Below, piece by piece: positions 44,319 through 55,700 of a DNA stretch of 64,000 bases (position 1 is the first letter of the stretch; every line of letters starts with the position of its first letter). Source of the DNA: Archangium gephyra (GTDB lineage Bacteria; Myxococcota; Myxococcia; Myxococcales; Myxococcaceae); NCBI RefSeq assembly GCF_001027285.1, contig NZ_CP011509.1:10068501-10132500 (forward strand), read 5' to 3'. Position numbers and translations under genes: made by a program. The notes beneath the pieces were generated by a model, which was not told the origin of the DNA, searched no databases, and saw nothing but the letters and a program-made list of their open reading frames with translations.

Positions 44319-44832
44319 TCTGCACGGAGCCGCCCTTGATGCGGTTGACTCCGGCAGCATTCGACTCGAGCTGCACGCCCTTGATGATCACCTTGCCGTT
44401 GCGCCGCAGGGTGATGCTGGCCTTGCCACACGACAGGACGATCTCGTCCTGTCCCTCGATGACCACGCGCTTGCCGTCCACCCGGGCTTCCACCGCCTGG
44501 GGTGGAACACGGGCCTCCAGCAGCTCGTCGATCAACGGCGTGCTGCTCGGGGTCTGCACCAGCCCCACCAGCAGGGGACGCGTGGGGACTCCGTTCTCGA
44601 ACAGCAGCACGGCCCGCTGCCGTGAGGCGACCGCCTGCTCCAGGCTCTTCGCGTCGAGCGGCACGGTGGACAGGGCCGGCAACGGGCCCGCCGTGTTGCC
44701 CTCGTAGTCCACGAGCACCCCGCGTCCGGGCTCAACCCCCACCACCCACCCCACCCGGCTGCCGACGATGGGCTCCTGGGGGACGGAGTCGTGCGAGGAC
44801 AGCGGGGCCTTCTTGCCAGAGTTCATGCTCAT
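44311..44832 (-). CDS. DUF6484 protein, T6SS tip-associated
   Basis: 173 residues from ATG 44832 (GGGAGG eight bases upstream). N-terminal beta-rich half (RVGWVVGVEPGRGVLVDY), C-terminal end of short beta repeats (KRVVIEGQDEIVLSCGKA, SITLRRNGKVIIKGVQL), much like the last turns of a VgrG/gp5 needle. DUF6484 proteins accompany vgrG genes. It lies 17 bases after the first VgrG. Probable role: spike accessory or effector-tip adaptor. Confidence 0.75.
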   Translation of the reverse strand: MSMNSGKKAPLSSHDSVPQEPIVGSRVGWVVGVEPGRGVLVDYEGNTAGPLPALSTVPLDAKSLEQAVASRQRAVLLFENGVPTRPLLVGLVQTPSSTPLIDELLEARVPPQAVEARVDGKRVVIEGQDEIVLSCGKASITLRRNGKVIIKGVQLESNAAGVNRIKGGSVQIN

Positions 44833-44849
44833 TCCTTCTACCTCCCGGC

Positions 44850-47252
44850 TCACCGGCTGGAGTCGCTGGCCTTCGTGCGGCCGGGCGAGCTGGCCAGGGG
44901 CTGCGAATCCAGCGATTGAAGCTCGGACTGGGCCGAGGACAGGTCGATGTCGGGCGGATCCTTGTGCTCGACCGGCTGCACATCCGGAAGCTCCAGCTTG
45001 GAGACGGACTTGCCGCTGAGCGAACCCGCCCCCAGCATCTTCACCTTACCGCCCTTCACCTTGATGTTCGAGCCGTCGATGGTCAGGGTCTTGGCGAACC
45101 ACTTGACGGCGCCGGACTTCTCCATGCTGACGATGAGGTTGCCCCCCACGATGAGCGAGAACTTGTCCGCCTTGAATTGAAAGGATTTGGCCATCGAGGC
45201 GGCGGCCTTCCCGACCTCGGTGTGCGATTTGGCCCCGACGTCTTCCTTCTGGTCCTTGCCAGCGGCCAGCGACACCGAGCCCTTGACCTGGGACTCGAAA
45301 TCACTGCCCACCTTGGTGGAGCGATCCTCGGCCACGCTCTCCTGACGCATGCCCGCGACGTACTCGAAGCTGGCGCCTCCCACCTTGACGGACTTGTCTT
45401 CCCCCACCGACTCGCTCTTCACCAAGGCGACATTGATGGAGTAGGCGGCCCCCACGGTCAGCGCGGCCCCCATGGACACGGAGGTGTTGGCGGTCTGCAC
45501 CACGAAGACCTTCTGCATTCCGCTCACCGTCACCGACTGGTTGCCTTCCACCTCCTCGTCATGGCTCCCACGGATGCCGGTGGTCCGGTTCCCCGTGACC
45601 TTGAGCGACTGGCTCCCCTCCACCAGGCCCATGTCCTCCTGCAGGACGCTCAGCGTCTGGTTGCCCTCGATGGTGCGCTGGCGATCCTTCTTCACGAGCA
45701 GCGCCTCGTTGGCGCGGATCTCCTGCGTCTTGTCGTTGCGGGTGTGCAGGTCATCGTCCTTCTGGGCATGAATGAAGACCTGTTCCTCGCCCGCGGCGTC
45801 CTCGAAGCGCAGCTCGTTGAAGCCATCGCTGTTGGGGCTGGAGGAGCTGCGCAGGGTGGAGCGCGTCTTCTCGTCCGGCAGCGGGTAGGGGGTGGGGTTC
45901 TGCCCGTTGTAGACGGCACCGGTGATGAGGGGCCGGTCCGGATCTCCCTCGAAGAACCGGATGACGACCTCCTGCCCCACCCGAGGCAGGAAGAGCCCAC
46001 CCCAGGCCGGGCCTCCCCAGACCTGGCCCGGGCGGATCCAACAGGAGCTCTTGTCGTCCTGGCCCCCCTCGCGATCCCAGTGGAACTGCACCTTGATACG
46101 GCCGTGCTCGTCGGGGTGGATCTCGTCTCCGGGAGAACCCGTCACGGTGGCGGTCTGGATGCCGGAGATGACCGGGCGGGGCGTCACGCGGCGCGGCCGG
46201 AAGGGCACATCCGAGGGAATGCAGCGGAACTCGTTCCGGTAGCGCCCCTGCCCCAGACCCTCGTGCCGCGTGTGCACCTCGGGCTGGTGGCCCACGTGAT
46301 GAACCTCCACCACCAGCAGCTTGCCTCCCGCGACCGCATCCAGCTCGAAGAAGTGTCCGGGGCACAACCGCGGACTGACACTGACACCCGACTGGGTCCG
46401 CTCGGATTGGAGCTGCTCCTCCAGCCGCACCTTGCTGAGCCGCTTGCCCTCCGAGGGCTCCACATACCTGGAGGGAAAGTCGTAGAGCTCGAGCGCGTCG
46501 AAGTCACCGGTCTTGGAGGGCTGGGCCGACAGGTCGAGCGCGGGCTTCTTGAAATCGAAGTCGCGCACCATGACCTTGCCGGGGCGCAACCGGTGCACCT
46601 GGGCCAGGGAGGAGGCGTGCTCCGCGTCCGACACCCGGCCGTCCTCCTCGCGGAACGGCAGCAGCGAGCCCCCCTCCATCTCCAGGTACGCCCCGGCGCT
46701 GTCTCCCAGCAGCAGCTGGTGCTCCTCCTCCGAGTGCGTGAAGAAGTAGAAGATGCCCTCCTCCTCCAGGAGGCGGGAGATGAAGTCGAAGTCCGACTCC
46801 CGGTACTGCACGCAGTACTCGCGAGGCGCATAGCTGCCGGACAGGGCGAAGCGGTGTTTCACCTGCCCCTCGTTGAGCACCTGCTTGACGATGTCCGGCA
46901 CGGCCTTGTGCTGGAAGATGCGGCTGCGACGCACGTGCTTGAGCCGCTCGAGCGTGGGCACCACCCGCAGGCGGTAGCGCAACCGGCCCGCCCGCAGGCC
47001 CAGCGCCTGGGCGCGATGCACCTGGCCATTCACGTAGCGCACCGGCTCGCCCGCGTGCTGGAAGGTCAACGTGGCCGGGGCGCCCAGCAACTCCGCCAGG
47101 GCCAGCGGCACGTCGGCGTGGGTGTAGAGCTCCAGGTTGAACTCGAAGGGCCGCGACAGTCCCTCCACCCCGGACAGCTGGGTGACCACGCTCTCCTCGG
47201 GGGCATGGCCGCCCACCTGGAGGCCAAACGCCATCTTGTCCGTCCATGCCAT
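44850..47252 (-). CDS. vgrG: Type VI secretion tip protein VgrG (copy 1)
   Basis: 800 residues. N-terminal gp27-like part with [20 protein letters not shown] and EEGIFYFF; gp5-like OB fold with [17 protein letters not shown] and SSCWIRPGQVWGGPAWGGLF, PRVGQEVVIRFFEGDPD; then a long beta-prism with V-x-G-N-Q-type repeats (TIEGNQTLSV, VEGSQSLKVTGN, VEGNQSVTVSG). After ~residue 720 the sequence changes to a polar tail (KLELPDVQPVEHKDPPD...), which may hold an effector or adaptor site. VgrG forms the puncturing tip of the T6SS. Confidence 0.95.
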   Translation of the reverse strand: MAWTDKMAFGLQVGGHAPEESVVTQLSGVEGLSRPFEFNLELYTHADVPLALAELLGAPATLTFQHAGEPVRYVNGQVHRAQALGLRAGRLRYRLRVVPTLERLKHVRRSRIFQHKAVPDIVKQVLNEGQVKHRFALSGSYAPREYCVQYRESDFDFISRLLEEEGIFYFFTHSEEEHQLLLGDSAGAYLEMEGGSLLPFREEDGRVSDAEHASSLAQVHRLRPGKVMVRDFDFKKPALDLSAQPSKTGDFDALELYDFPSRYVEPSEGKRLSKVRLEEQLQSERTQSGVSVSPRLCPGHFFELDAVAGGKLLVVEVHHVGHQPEVHTRHEGLGQGRYRNEFRCIPSDVPFRPRRVTPRPVISGIQTATVTGSPGDEIHPDEHGRIKVQFHWDREGGQDDKSSCWIRPGQVWGGPAWGGLFLPRVGQEVVIRFFEGDPDRPLITGAVYNGQNPTPYPLPDEKTRSTLRSSSSPNSDGFNELRFEDAAGEEQVFIHAQKDDDLHTRNDKTQEIRANEALLVKKDRQRTIEGNQTLSVLQEDMGLVEGSQSLKVTGNRTTGIRGSHDEEVEGNQSVTVSGMQKVFVVQTANTSVSMGAALTVGAAYSINVALVKSESVGEDKSVKVGGASFEYVAGMRQESVAEDRSTKVGSDFESQVKGSVSLAAGKDQKEDVGAKSHTEVGKAAASMAKSFQFKADKFSLIVGGNLIVSMEKSGAVKWFAKTLTIDGSNIKVKGGKVKMLGAGSLSGKSVSKLELPDVQPVEHKDPPDIDLSSAQSELQSLDSQPLASSPGRTKASDSSR

Positions 47253-47256
47253 GGCG

Positions 47257-49521
47257 TCAGTTCTCCGCGATCTTCGAGCCCTTGATGACCACGTCGCCGC
47301 TGGCGGTGATCTCCACCTTGGCGCCCTTGATGATCACATCCCCGTTCTTCTTGACCTGGAGGGTGGCGGAACCGACCTTGAGGGTGAACTGCTCCTCGGC
47401 CACCAGGGAGATCTCCTTGGCGGACAGGGTGTAGGAGTCCTTGACGGCGTGGTTGTGCTTGCCCCCCACACTCACCATCAAATCCTTGCCCACCTTGAGG
47501 CTGCGTGACTTCTGGACCTGCTCGGACAGGTCTCCGCCCACCTGGAGGCTGCGCGAGCCGAGGACCGTCTCGGACTTCTTGGCGCCGACGACCTCCGACT
47601 TGGCCCCGCCCACCTGCTCGGCCTTGAGACCTCCCACCAACTGGTTGAGGGCGCCGCCCACGCTGACGGAATAGGCACCGCCCACGTTGAGCATCTTCCC
47701 CAACCCCACCGTCTCGAGGGACGCCATGCTCACCATCACGCTCTGGCTGCCCCCCACGCTGACGGACTGGTCCACCGCCACCGTCTCGGTGTGGTTGCCG
47801 CCCACGGACGTCGAGCGATCCTTGTCCACCCGGAGCGACTGGTTGCCGCCGATGACGCTGTCGTCGTTCTTCTTCACCTCCAGGGACTGGTTGCCCTCGA
47901 TGGTGCGGCTGCGGTCCTTCTTGACGAGCAGCGTCTCGTTGCCGCCCACCTGCTGGGTCTTGTCGTTCTCGACGACGATGTCCAGGTCCTTCTGGGCGTG
48001 GAAATACACCTGCTCCTGGCCGGCCGCGTCCTCGAAACGCAGCTCGTTGGAGCCATTGCCGCCAGGACTGGAGCTGGAGCGCAGGGTGCTCCGCGTCTTG
48101 TCGTCCGGCAGGGAGATGGGCGGTGGATTCTCGCCGTTGTAGACGCTGCCGGTGACGAGGGGCCGATCGGGATCTCCCTCGAGGAACTCGACCACCACCT
48201 CGTGACCGATGCGAGGCAGGTAGAGGGCTCCCCAGCCGGGACCGGCCCAGGACTGGCTCACGCGAATCCAGCAGGAGCTCTTGTCGTCCCGGCCGCCCTC
48301 GCGGTCCCAGTGGAACTGCACCTTGATGCGGCCATGCTCGTCGGTGTGGATCTCCTCGCCCGAGGGCCCCACGACGATGGCCGTCTGGGCGCCCGGGATG
48401 AGGGGACGCGGGGTGGTGCGCGGCGGACGGTAGGGCACCTTGGCCGGGAGGCAGGTGAAGGTGTTGCGGTAGCTCTCCCGGCGGCCCTCGGGCTGGCCCT
48501 CGAAGAGGAGCACCTCGGGCTGGCGGCCCTCGTGGCGGGCGGAGAGGACGAGGTAGCCGCGGTTGAAGGAGTCCGCCGGGTGCTCGTCCAGCTCGAGGGT
48601 GTGGCCGGTGCGCAGACGCCGGCAATTGCTGGCACCGGAGGCGAGCTCCACCCGGGCCCGCAGCTCCTCCAGGCGCACCTTGGCGAGCGTCTTGCCGGTA
48701 CCAGGCGCCTCGTAGCAGCCCGGGTAGTCATAGACCTCGAGGGAGGACTCCGCCTCGTCGTCGGTGCTGGTGGCGGTGAGGTCCTGGGTGGGGCGGACGA
48801 AGTTGTAGTCCCGGAGGGCGACGGCACCGGGCTGCACCTGGAGCTGCGAGGAGAACTCGTGCACGTACTCGGCGTCGGCCACCATCGTGGTGGTGTTGCG
48901 GAAGACGAGCCGCGCCTCACCGGGCATGGCGGGGCAGCCGAGCGAGGTGTCGGCGAGCACCAGGGTATGGGCGTCCTCGGTGTGCTCGAAGTAGTAGAAG
49001 ATGCCCTCTTCCTCGAGCAGGCGGGAGACGAAGTCGAAGTCGGACTCGCGGTACTGCACGCAGTAGGTGCGCGTGGCGTAGGAGCCGTTCAGCTCGAGCC
49101 GGTGCTCCACGAGAGCGTCGCCGAGCACCTCGTGGACGATCTCGGGGACGGTCTTCTCCTGGAAGATGCGGCTGTTGCGGGTGTGCTTGAGCGTCCACCA
49201 GCGGGGCACCACGGTGATGCGGTAGCGAAGACGATCCTCGGAGGCGCCGGCTTCCCAGCGGGTGACACGCGAGACAACGCCGTGAAAGTAGCGCTCTCCG
49301 TCCTCACCCAGGTGCACGGCGAGCAGCGCGTTCTGCCCCAGCAGGGCCCGCTCATCCACGGACACGTCCGACGGAGCGGCCAGGAGGGCTTCCAACGTAT
49401 AGGGTTGTGAGATGGCTTCATCGGCCTCGAAGCCAATGACGGCCAATTCACCCAGCGCATGTGGGCCCACCTGGAAATCAAACTCAGCCTGATTTGCCAG
49501 GAGCGCAGCGGTTGCGACCAT
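47257..49521 (-). CDS. vgrG: Type VI secretion tip protein VgrG (copy 2)
   Basis: 754 residues from ATG 49521 (AAGGGGGG upstream; an ATG at 49569 lacks a site). Same architecture as copy 1, with [20 protein letters not shown] and [17 protein letters not shown], and a beta-prism with [27 protein letters not shown]; ends with [14 protein letters not shown] without a long extension. It is four bases before copy 1, so the two are co-transcribed. Tandem vgrG genes with no sheath genes here indicate an orphan vgrG cluster. Confidence 0.95.
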   Translation of the reverse strand: MVATAALLANQAEFDFQVGPHALGELAVIGFEADEAISQPYTLEALLAAPSDVSVDERALLGQNALLAVHLGEDGERYFHGVVSRVTRWEAGASEDRLRYRITVVPRWWTLKHTRNSRIFQEKTVPEIVHEVLGDALVEHRLELNGSYATRTYCVQYRESDFDFVSRLLEEEGIFYYFEHTEDAHTLVLADTSLGCPAMPGEARLVFRNTTTMVADAEYVHEFSSQLQVQPGAVALRDYNFVRPTQDLTATSTDDEAESSLEVYDYPGCYEAPGTGKTLAKVRLEELRARVELASGASNCRRLRTGHTLELDEHPADSFNRGYLVLSARHEGRQPEVLLFEGQPEGRRESYRNTFTCLPAKVPYRPPRTTPRPLIPGAQTAIVVGPSGEEIHTDEHGRIKVQFHWDREGGRDDKSSCWIRVSQSWAGPGWGALYLPRIGHEVVVEFLEGDPDRPLVTGSVYNGENPPPISLPDDKTRSTLRSSSSPGGNGSNELRFEDAAGQEQVYFHAQKDLDIVVENDKTQQVGGNETLLVKKDRSRTIEGNQSLEVKKNDDSVIGGNQSLRVDKDRSTSVGGNHTETVAVDQSVSVGGSQSVMVSMASLETVGLGKMLNVGGAYSVSVGGALNQLVGGLKAEQVGGAKSEVVGAKKSETVLGSRSLQVGGDLSEQVQKSRSLKVGKDLMVSVGGKHNHAVKDSYTLSAKEISLVAEEQFTLKVGSATLQVKKNGDVIIKGAKVEITASGDVVIKGSKIAEN

Positions 49522-49730
49522 AGAACCCCCCTTGTCCGAGAGTATGCTCCGAGCCACGCCCACAGTCACGAACCCTCGTGGAATACCGTCTGCTTGGATT
49601 GTTCAAGGCGTTCGAGCGGCAACCAGACAGCGCACCGGTTTTGTCTGTTCTGACGGGATCATCGCGGAGCGTATGTGGCATTGCGTATCCGCACTGTCGG
49701 CAGCGCCCCTATCCGGTACGCTTCGAACGC
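49522..49730. promoter_or_regulatory. Divergent promoter region between vgrG and the TIGR02270-like gene
   Basis: 209 non-coding bases, lower in GC than the genes, between two divergent starts. The minus strand has TTGAAC and TATTCC 15 bases apart (near 49600-49580), a loose -35/-10 pair for vgrG. I see no other element. The boundaries are certain, the promoter elements are not. Confidence 0.4.
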
Positions 49731-51044
49731 ATGAGCCACACGCTGATGGATGTGCTGGAAGAGCACCTGGACGAGGCGGCCTTCCTCTGGCTGCAGTGGG
49801 AGCGAGGCCTCGTGGCTCCCCACTACGTGCTGAACGAAATGGACGGGCTCGAGGAGCGGTTGCTGGCCCATGTGGATGGCCTCGTCCTGGGCGGGGCGCC
49901 CGCGGCCGAGAAGCTGCTGATTCCAGCCCTCGAGGCCCAGGAGGACGTGGAACGCGTCACCGCCGCGGCCTACACCCTGCTGGGCGCCGAGCACCCCTCG
50001 GGCGCCGAGGCGGTACGAGCGGCCCTGGAGAGCGCCTCTCCCGAGGTCCTCCCCGCCTTTCGGCGAGCACTCGAGCTGAGAGGCTTCGAGGCCCCCCTGC
50101 CCTCCTGGCTCGTCACGCTGCTCAAGCAGGACGAGCCCGCACAGCGGGCCCTCGCGCTGGATGTGCTCGCCTCCCACGGCGTGGATCCGGGCCCGGTGCT
50201 CCCGGACCTGCTCCGGCACGAGGATCCACACGTGGCGGCAGCTGCCCTCCGAGCCGCCGCTCGCCTCCGGTCCCCCCTGGAACGCCAGGTGCTCCAGGCT
50301 GGCCTGACGTCACCTGAGCCCGCCCTCCGGGATGCCGCCATCACGGCGGGGTTGCTGAAGGGCCATCGGGCCGCCTGGACCGCCTGCCAGGCAGCCGTCG
50401 ACAGCAAGGCGCCAGAGCCGCGGCTGCCCGCCCTGTTGCTCGCATTGAGTGGGGATGCTCGCGAGCTGGAGCGGCTGAAGCGCCTCCTCGAGGAACCCCG
50501 CCACCGTCCGGATGCGCTCTGGGCCCTGGGCTTCAGCGGCCAACCCGCCGCCGCCGAGCTCTGCCTGCCGTGGATGGAGGATGATGCCGTGTCCCACCTG
50601 GCGGCCGAGGCCTTCTGCGCCATCACCGGCCTGAGCCTGGAAGGCTCTCTGGCCGTACCGCCTACCGAGGAAGACTCCTTGCCTCCGCTGGAGGAGGAGA
50701 CCCTCGATGTCGATCTCACCCCCCAACCGGAGGATGACCTTCCCCGTCCGGCCGCCGCGGAAGTGCTCGCGTGGTGGAAGGAGGCTCGCAAGAACTTCGA
50801 GCTGGACCGGCGCTACCTGCGGGGAAAGCCCTTCGGAACCGAAGCGCTCGTCGAGTCGCTGGTGACGGCTCCCATGCGCCGGCGCCATGCGTTGGCGCTG
50901 GACCTGGCGCTGCGCAGCCGAGGGGAACTGCGAGTGCCCACACGGGCCTTCACCCCCTCTCAACGGAAGGCCCTGGAGGCAGTGCGCACAGCGGTTCCAT
51001 CCGCCCTGAGCCGTGCCTTCACCGACGGGCTCCATTCGTCCTGA
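49731..51044 (+). CDS. TIGR02270-like HEAT-repeat protein, T6SS-associated
   Basis: 437 residues, alpha-helical with HEAT-like repeats (DLLRHEDPHVAAAALRAAARL, RDAAITAGLLKGHRAAW). The N-terminal WLQWERGLVAPHYVLNEMDGLEERLLAHVDGL is the stretch I associate with TIGR02270 proteins found near T6SS vgrG genes. The middle is acidic (EEDSLPPLEEETLDVDL); the C-terminus is again helical (RRYLRGKPFGTEALVESL). Function unknown; a scaffold or regulator of secretion is likely. Confidence 0.82.
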   Translation: MSHTLMDVLEEHLDEAAFLWLQWERGLVAPHYVLNEMDGLEERLLAHVDGLVLGGAPAAEKLLIPALEAQEDVERVTAAAYTLLGAEHPSGAEAVRAALESASPEVLPAFRRALELRGFEAPLPSWLVTLLKQDEPAQRALALDVLASHGVDPGPVLPDLLRHEDPHVAAAALRAAARLRSPLERQVLQAGLTSPEPALRDAAITAGLLKGHRAAWTACQAAVDSKAPEPRLPALLLALSGDARELERLKRLLEEPRHRPDALWALGFSGQPAAAELCLPWMEDDAVSHLAAEAFCAITGLSLEGSLAVPPTEEDSLPPLEEETLDVDLTPQPEDDLPRPAAAEVLAWWKEARKNFELDRRYLRGKPFGTEALVESLVTAPMRRRHALALDLALRSRGELRVPTRAFTPSQRKALEAVRTAVPSALSRAFTDGLHSS

Positions 51045-51179
51045 CGAGGGGACGTGCTCACCCGCCCGGCCACACCGGCAGTGCAGCTCTCCTGACGCCG
51101 GGCAGACCCGTGGCCCCGGCACGGGGTTTCGCCTGTCGCCCGATTGATAGATTCGCCGCCCTCCGGTTAGCTGATCTCC

Positions 51180-52646
51180 ATGCTCAACCGAAGGCTCGTC
51201 ACATCTCTGCTCACCACGGGTCTCCTGGGTGGAGCCTGGCCACTCACCGCGGCCGCCCAGAGCGCGAAGTCCTCGCCCCGCCCGGTGCCTGACGTCAGCT
51301 ACAACATCCCCACCAGGGTCAGCGCTCCCTTCCAGAAGCCCGAAGACAACCTGCCCTCCTTCGATGCCTTCTCCTGGCAGGAGTTCATCGCGCTCACCTG
51401 GCCGGTCAGCGTCAGCACCAGCCCGCCGTATTCTCGCGGTCTTCCGGACACCAAGAAGAAGTACGGCGATGTCTCGGTGCCGGGCGTCTGGGAGACGTGG
51501 AAGGCGGATTACGAGCTGTTCCTCCCCGATGGGGCGACCCCCACGGACTGGAAGAGCTTCGCGACTCCCTCCCCCTGCGGCGGCCCTGACACCCTCGTGC
51601 CGTACGAGAAGGTGCTCGGCTCGTTCAACAGGTACCACGGCTTCAACCAGGCGAGCATGACGGACGCCGCCGGTCCCCTCGTGAGCCAGAACCGCCAGTA
51701 CGTCCGCTACGAGACCCGGATCAACAAGACCGAATACAACTACATCCTCAACCCCGGCGGCTCCCACCCCGGCCCCCTGTACCTGCTGAAGAACCTCCCG
51801 GGAAATGGCTCGGCCAATCCCGCGCTCAACTTCCCGAGCGGCTCGGTGGAGGTCAAGGCCTCCTGGCGCGTGATGACGGGAGTGCCCGACAAGCAGCGCA
51901 AGCGCTACTACGTCACCCGCGCCAAGGTGCTCGAGCCCGAGAGCGGCACGTGCGCCGTGGCCGAGGTCGGCCTCATCGGGCTGCACATCGTGAACAAGAC
52001 CTCCGCGTTCCCCCAGTGGGTCTGGTCGACCTTCGAGCACGTCGACAACGTGCCCGCGATGCAGGGGGAGAAGGCCCAGGGCGCCCCTCCCTACTCGCTG
52101 AACGACAACAACCCGAAGACCCCGCCTTCGGAGATGGGCCAGCCCATCAGCCAGTGCAACCCGCCCCAGAAGGACCCGGTGCCGACCCAGGTGGTGCGCA
52201 AGCGGCCGATCGCGGCCTCGACGCAGCAGACCAATCAGGACTACCGCCAGGCCAAGGGCGTGAAGGGCACCGTCTGGGAGAACTACCAGCTCGTGCTCAC
52301 CCAGTGGCCCGTCGGCAACACGGACATCTTCCCCAGCACGAGCCAGCCGCAGCCCCAGACGAATACCGCCAACGTGGCCACCGAGACGTGGGTCCAGGAC
52401 TCCACCGCCACCTCGTGCATGGGCTGCCACACCGTGGCGAACAGCCACCAGTACGACTTCGTCTGGTTCCTCCCGCTCGGCGCCTGGCCCCAGAAGCAGG
52501 CGCCCTGCACGCCACAGGTGGCCTCGGCCACGCCAGAGGCCCAGCCCGCGGACGGCCTCGCGGCCGAGCGCCGGGACAAAGCCATCCTCGATTTGCGCGA
52601 CCTCCTGAAGCGGACAAAGCAGGGCCAGGCCGCGGCGGGCGACTGA
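51180..52646 (+). CDS. Exported protein with one c-type haem site (CXXCH)
   Basis: 488 residues with a Sec-like signal (LLTTGLLGGAWPLTAAAQS). A single haem-binding site CMGCH near residue 415 (STATSCMGCHTVANSHQYDF) in the C-terminal part; the rest is a beta-rich domain with FDAFSWQEFIALTWP near residue 60. Resembles cytochrome-family proteins in proteobacteria that contain one CXXCH and a large N-terminal domain. Probably periplasmic electron carrier or sensor. A weak promoter TTGATA-17-TTAGCT precedes the ATG at 51144-51172. Confidence 0.75.
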   Translation: MLNRRLVTSLLTTGLLGGAWPLTAAAQSAKSSPRPVPDVSYNIPTRVSAPFQKPEDNLPSFDAFSWQEFIALTWPVSVSTSPPYSRGLPDTKKKYGDVSVPGVWETWKADYELFLPDGATPTDWKSFATPSPCGGPDTLVPYEKVLGSFNRYHGFNQASMTDAAGPLVSQNRQYVRYETRINKTEYNYILNPGGSHPGPLYLLKNLPGNGSANPALNFPSGSVEVKASWRVMTGVPDKQRKRYYVTRAKVLEPESGTCAVAEVGLIGLHIVNKTSAFPQWVWSTFEHVDNVPAMQGEKAQGAPPYSLNDNNPKTPPSEMGQPISQCNPPQKDPVPTQVVRKRPIAASTQQTNQDYRQAKGVKGTVWENYQLVLTQWPVGNTDIFPSTSQPQPQTNTANVATETWVQDSTATSCMGCHTVANSHQYDFVWFLPLGAWPQKQAPCTPQVASATPEAQPADGLAAERRDKAILDLRDLLKRTKQGQAAAGD

Positions 52647-52783
52647 GCGTCGCTTCCCATTCGCCTGACTCTTGCCGATAATCCCTCACGTGACATGCGG
52701 CGTCAGCGGTTCCTCCTCCCGGAGGGCCCCTGGCGCCCGGCCCTGGCAGGTGCCGCGCCGGTCGTCCGTGAAAGGAACGGAAC

Positions 52784-55700
52784 GTGAGGGTCCCCGCGAG
52801 AGCCGACTTCATCGGCAATGAGCGCTTCCAGGTCCGCCGTCCCCTGGGCCAGGGCTCGTTCGGCCATGTCTACGAAGTCTTCGACACCCTCTACAACACG
52901 GTGGTGGCCCTCAAGCTCCTCCACGAGCCCCGGCCCATCGCGCTCTACCGCTTCAAACAGGAGTTCCGGCTGTTGGGGGATCTCGTCCACCCCAACCTGG
53001 TGACCCTCTACGAGCTGCACTCGGAGGGCAACCAGTGGTTCTTCACCATGGAGTACGTGGAGGGCTCCCACTTCACCTCGTACGTGCGCTCCATGAGCGC
53101 CTCCCTGTCCCTGAGTGACTCGCCCCAGGACAGGACCGAGACGGTGATTCCGAGCCAGCGGCAGAGCGCCACGGGCTCGAGCGACCCCCACGACGCGACG
53201 GCCACCTTCTCCTCGGCGGAGCCCTCGGGGGAGGTGCCCGTTCCGCGCGACACCCGGCCCACGGCGTCACCCTTCCTCGTCGACCCCGAGCGCCTGCGCG
53301 CCGCCTTCTACCACCTGGCGCAGGGCGTCCGGGCCCTCCACTCCGCTGGCATCGTCCACCGCGACCTCAAGCCGTCCAATGTCCTGGTCACCCCCACCGG
53401 CCGGGTCGTGCTGCTCGACTTCGGGCTCGCCAAGGAGCTGGCGCCCGCGCCCCAGGATCAGGCCCCCGAGGGAGTTGCCGGCTCGCCCTCGTACATGGCG
53501 CCCGAGCAGTGGTCGGGCGAGGGCATCTCCGAGGCCACCGACTGGTACAGCGTCGGGGTGATGCTCTACGAGGCCCTCAGCGGCATCCGCCCCTTCTACG
53601 GAAACTCCTCCGAGCGGCGCGAGCAGCAGAACCAGGGGCCCGTCCCCCTCTCCCAGGTGACGCAGGACATTCCCAAGGATCTCTCGGAGCTGTGCATGCG
53701 CATGCTCGAGCCGGATCCGAGCCGCCGGCCGGGATTCGAGGAGATCCTCGCCTGCTTCGCTCCACGAGGTGAAAGCGCCGGCTCGCGCGGGCCCGTGGCG
53801 CTGCCGGAGCGGGGACGCACGCTGGTGGGCCGCGAGGCGGAGCTGGCGGTGCTGGAGGAGGCCTTCCAGCGCAGCACGGCCGGAAAGCCCGGCATCGTGT
53901 ACCTGCACGGCCCGCCCGGCATGGGCAAGAGCACGCTGCTGCGCGGCTTCGTGGAGTCCATCCACCAGCGCGGGGCCATTGCCCTCATGGGCCGCTGCCA
54001 CGAGCGCGAGTCCGTGCCGTACAAGGCCCTGGACAGCCTGTTCGACTCGCTCGTGCGCTTCCTGCTCCGGCTCCCGCTCGAGGAGGCGCGAGCGCTCCTC
54101 CCGGAGCGTTTCCACGAGCTGCTGGCGGTGTTTCCCGTGCTCCGGGTGGTGGCGGAGCGGCTCGATCCCACGCCAGCCCCGCCCGCGCCGCAAGAGCCCC
54201 TCCTGGCCCGCCGGCACGTGGACACCGTCCTCAAGGAGCTGCTGCGGCGCATCTCCGGGCGGGGGCCCCTCGTGTTCTGCCTGGATGACCTGCAGTGGGG
54301 TGACGTGGACAGCGCCCAGTTGATGGCGGAGCTGCTCTCGCCGCCCGACATGCCCACGCTCCTGCTGGTGGCGAGCTACCGCAGTGGGGAGGCCGCGAGC
54401 AGTCCCTTCCTGCGCGAGCTCGAGCGGCTCCTGGCGCACTCGCTCGTGCTGGAAGCGCCGCGTGAGCTCGTCCTCGGGCCGCTGCCGGCGGAAGAGGCCA
54501 CGCGGCTGGCGCTGTTCCGGATGGGAGCCTCCTCGCACGAGGCCCGGCTCCAGGCCGAGCGCATCATCCGCGAGGCCGAGGGCAACCCGTTCTTCATCGA
54601 GGAGCTCGCCCGCCCCGAGCCGGGCAGCGGCCCCACGGCCAGGGAGTCCGAGGCGTCCGGAGAGCACGTCACCCTGAGCGGCGTCCTGGCGCGGCGGCTC
54701 CGCCAGCTGCCGGAGGGCGCCCGCCGTCTGCTGGAAGTGGCGGCCGTGTCCGGACGGCCCACGGAGGAGACGGTGGTGCTCGAGGCGGCCCGCCTTGGGG
54801 ACACCGCGCTCTCCTCGCTGGTGCTCCTGCGCGCTCAACACCTGCTCCAGGGCCGCACCGGGGACTCCTCCCGTCTCGAGGTGGCCCACGACCGCATCCG
54901 CGAGAGCGTGCTGGCCCAGCTCGCGCCCACCACGCTCGCCCACCACCACCGCCGGCTGGCCGAGGTGTGGGTCCAGCGGCCCGAGCCGGATCCGGAGCAG
55001 CTCGCCCTGCACCTGCATGGCGCGGGCGAGCTGCGCGAGGCGGCCGTCCAGGCGTTCCGCGCGGCGGAGCGGGCCTGGAAGGCGCTGGCCTTCCACCGTG
55101 CCGCGGACCTCTTCGGCTCGGCACTCGATTGGAGTGGTGGCACCGCGAACGCCGCCCTGCCCGAGCCGCGCGTGTTGAAGCTGCGCCGCGCCGAGGCACT
55201 CGCCAACGCGGGCCGGGGTGGCGAGGCGGGACCGCTCTTCCTCCAGGTGGCCGAGGAGGGGCCCGAGGAGCACGGGTTGGACCTGCGGCGCCGGGCCATC
55301 GAGAGCCTGATGCTCAGCGGCCGGATCGACGAGGGGCTGACGCTGGTGCGGCCGGTGCTGTCGCGCGTGGGCCTGTCCTACTCGGACTCCAACGCCGTGG
55401 CGATTGGCGGCGTGGCGTGGAACATGATGCGCCTGATGGCGGGCGGCGCGAAGCTGCGCCAACGGCCGGACCCCGTCCCCGCCGAGCTGCACGCCCGCAT
55501 GGACGTGACGTGGGCCCTGGGCAAGTCCCTGGCGAGCATCGAGTCGCTGCGCGCCATGGGCTTCCAGATTCAAAGCCTGCGCATGGCCCTCGAGTCCGGA
55601 GACGCCGCCCGGGCGTCCCGCGCGCTGACCGCCTTCGGAGCCTTGTGGCTCTGGCAGGGCACCGCCGGCTCGGTGAAGCGGGGGGCGCGCTACCAGGAGC

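Noticed and set aside
44502-49410. Long plus-strand frames antisense to the vgrG genes
   Set aside because: Products are low-complexity; minus-strand VgrG motifs are unambiguous.
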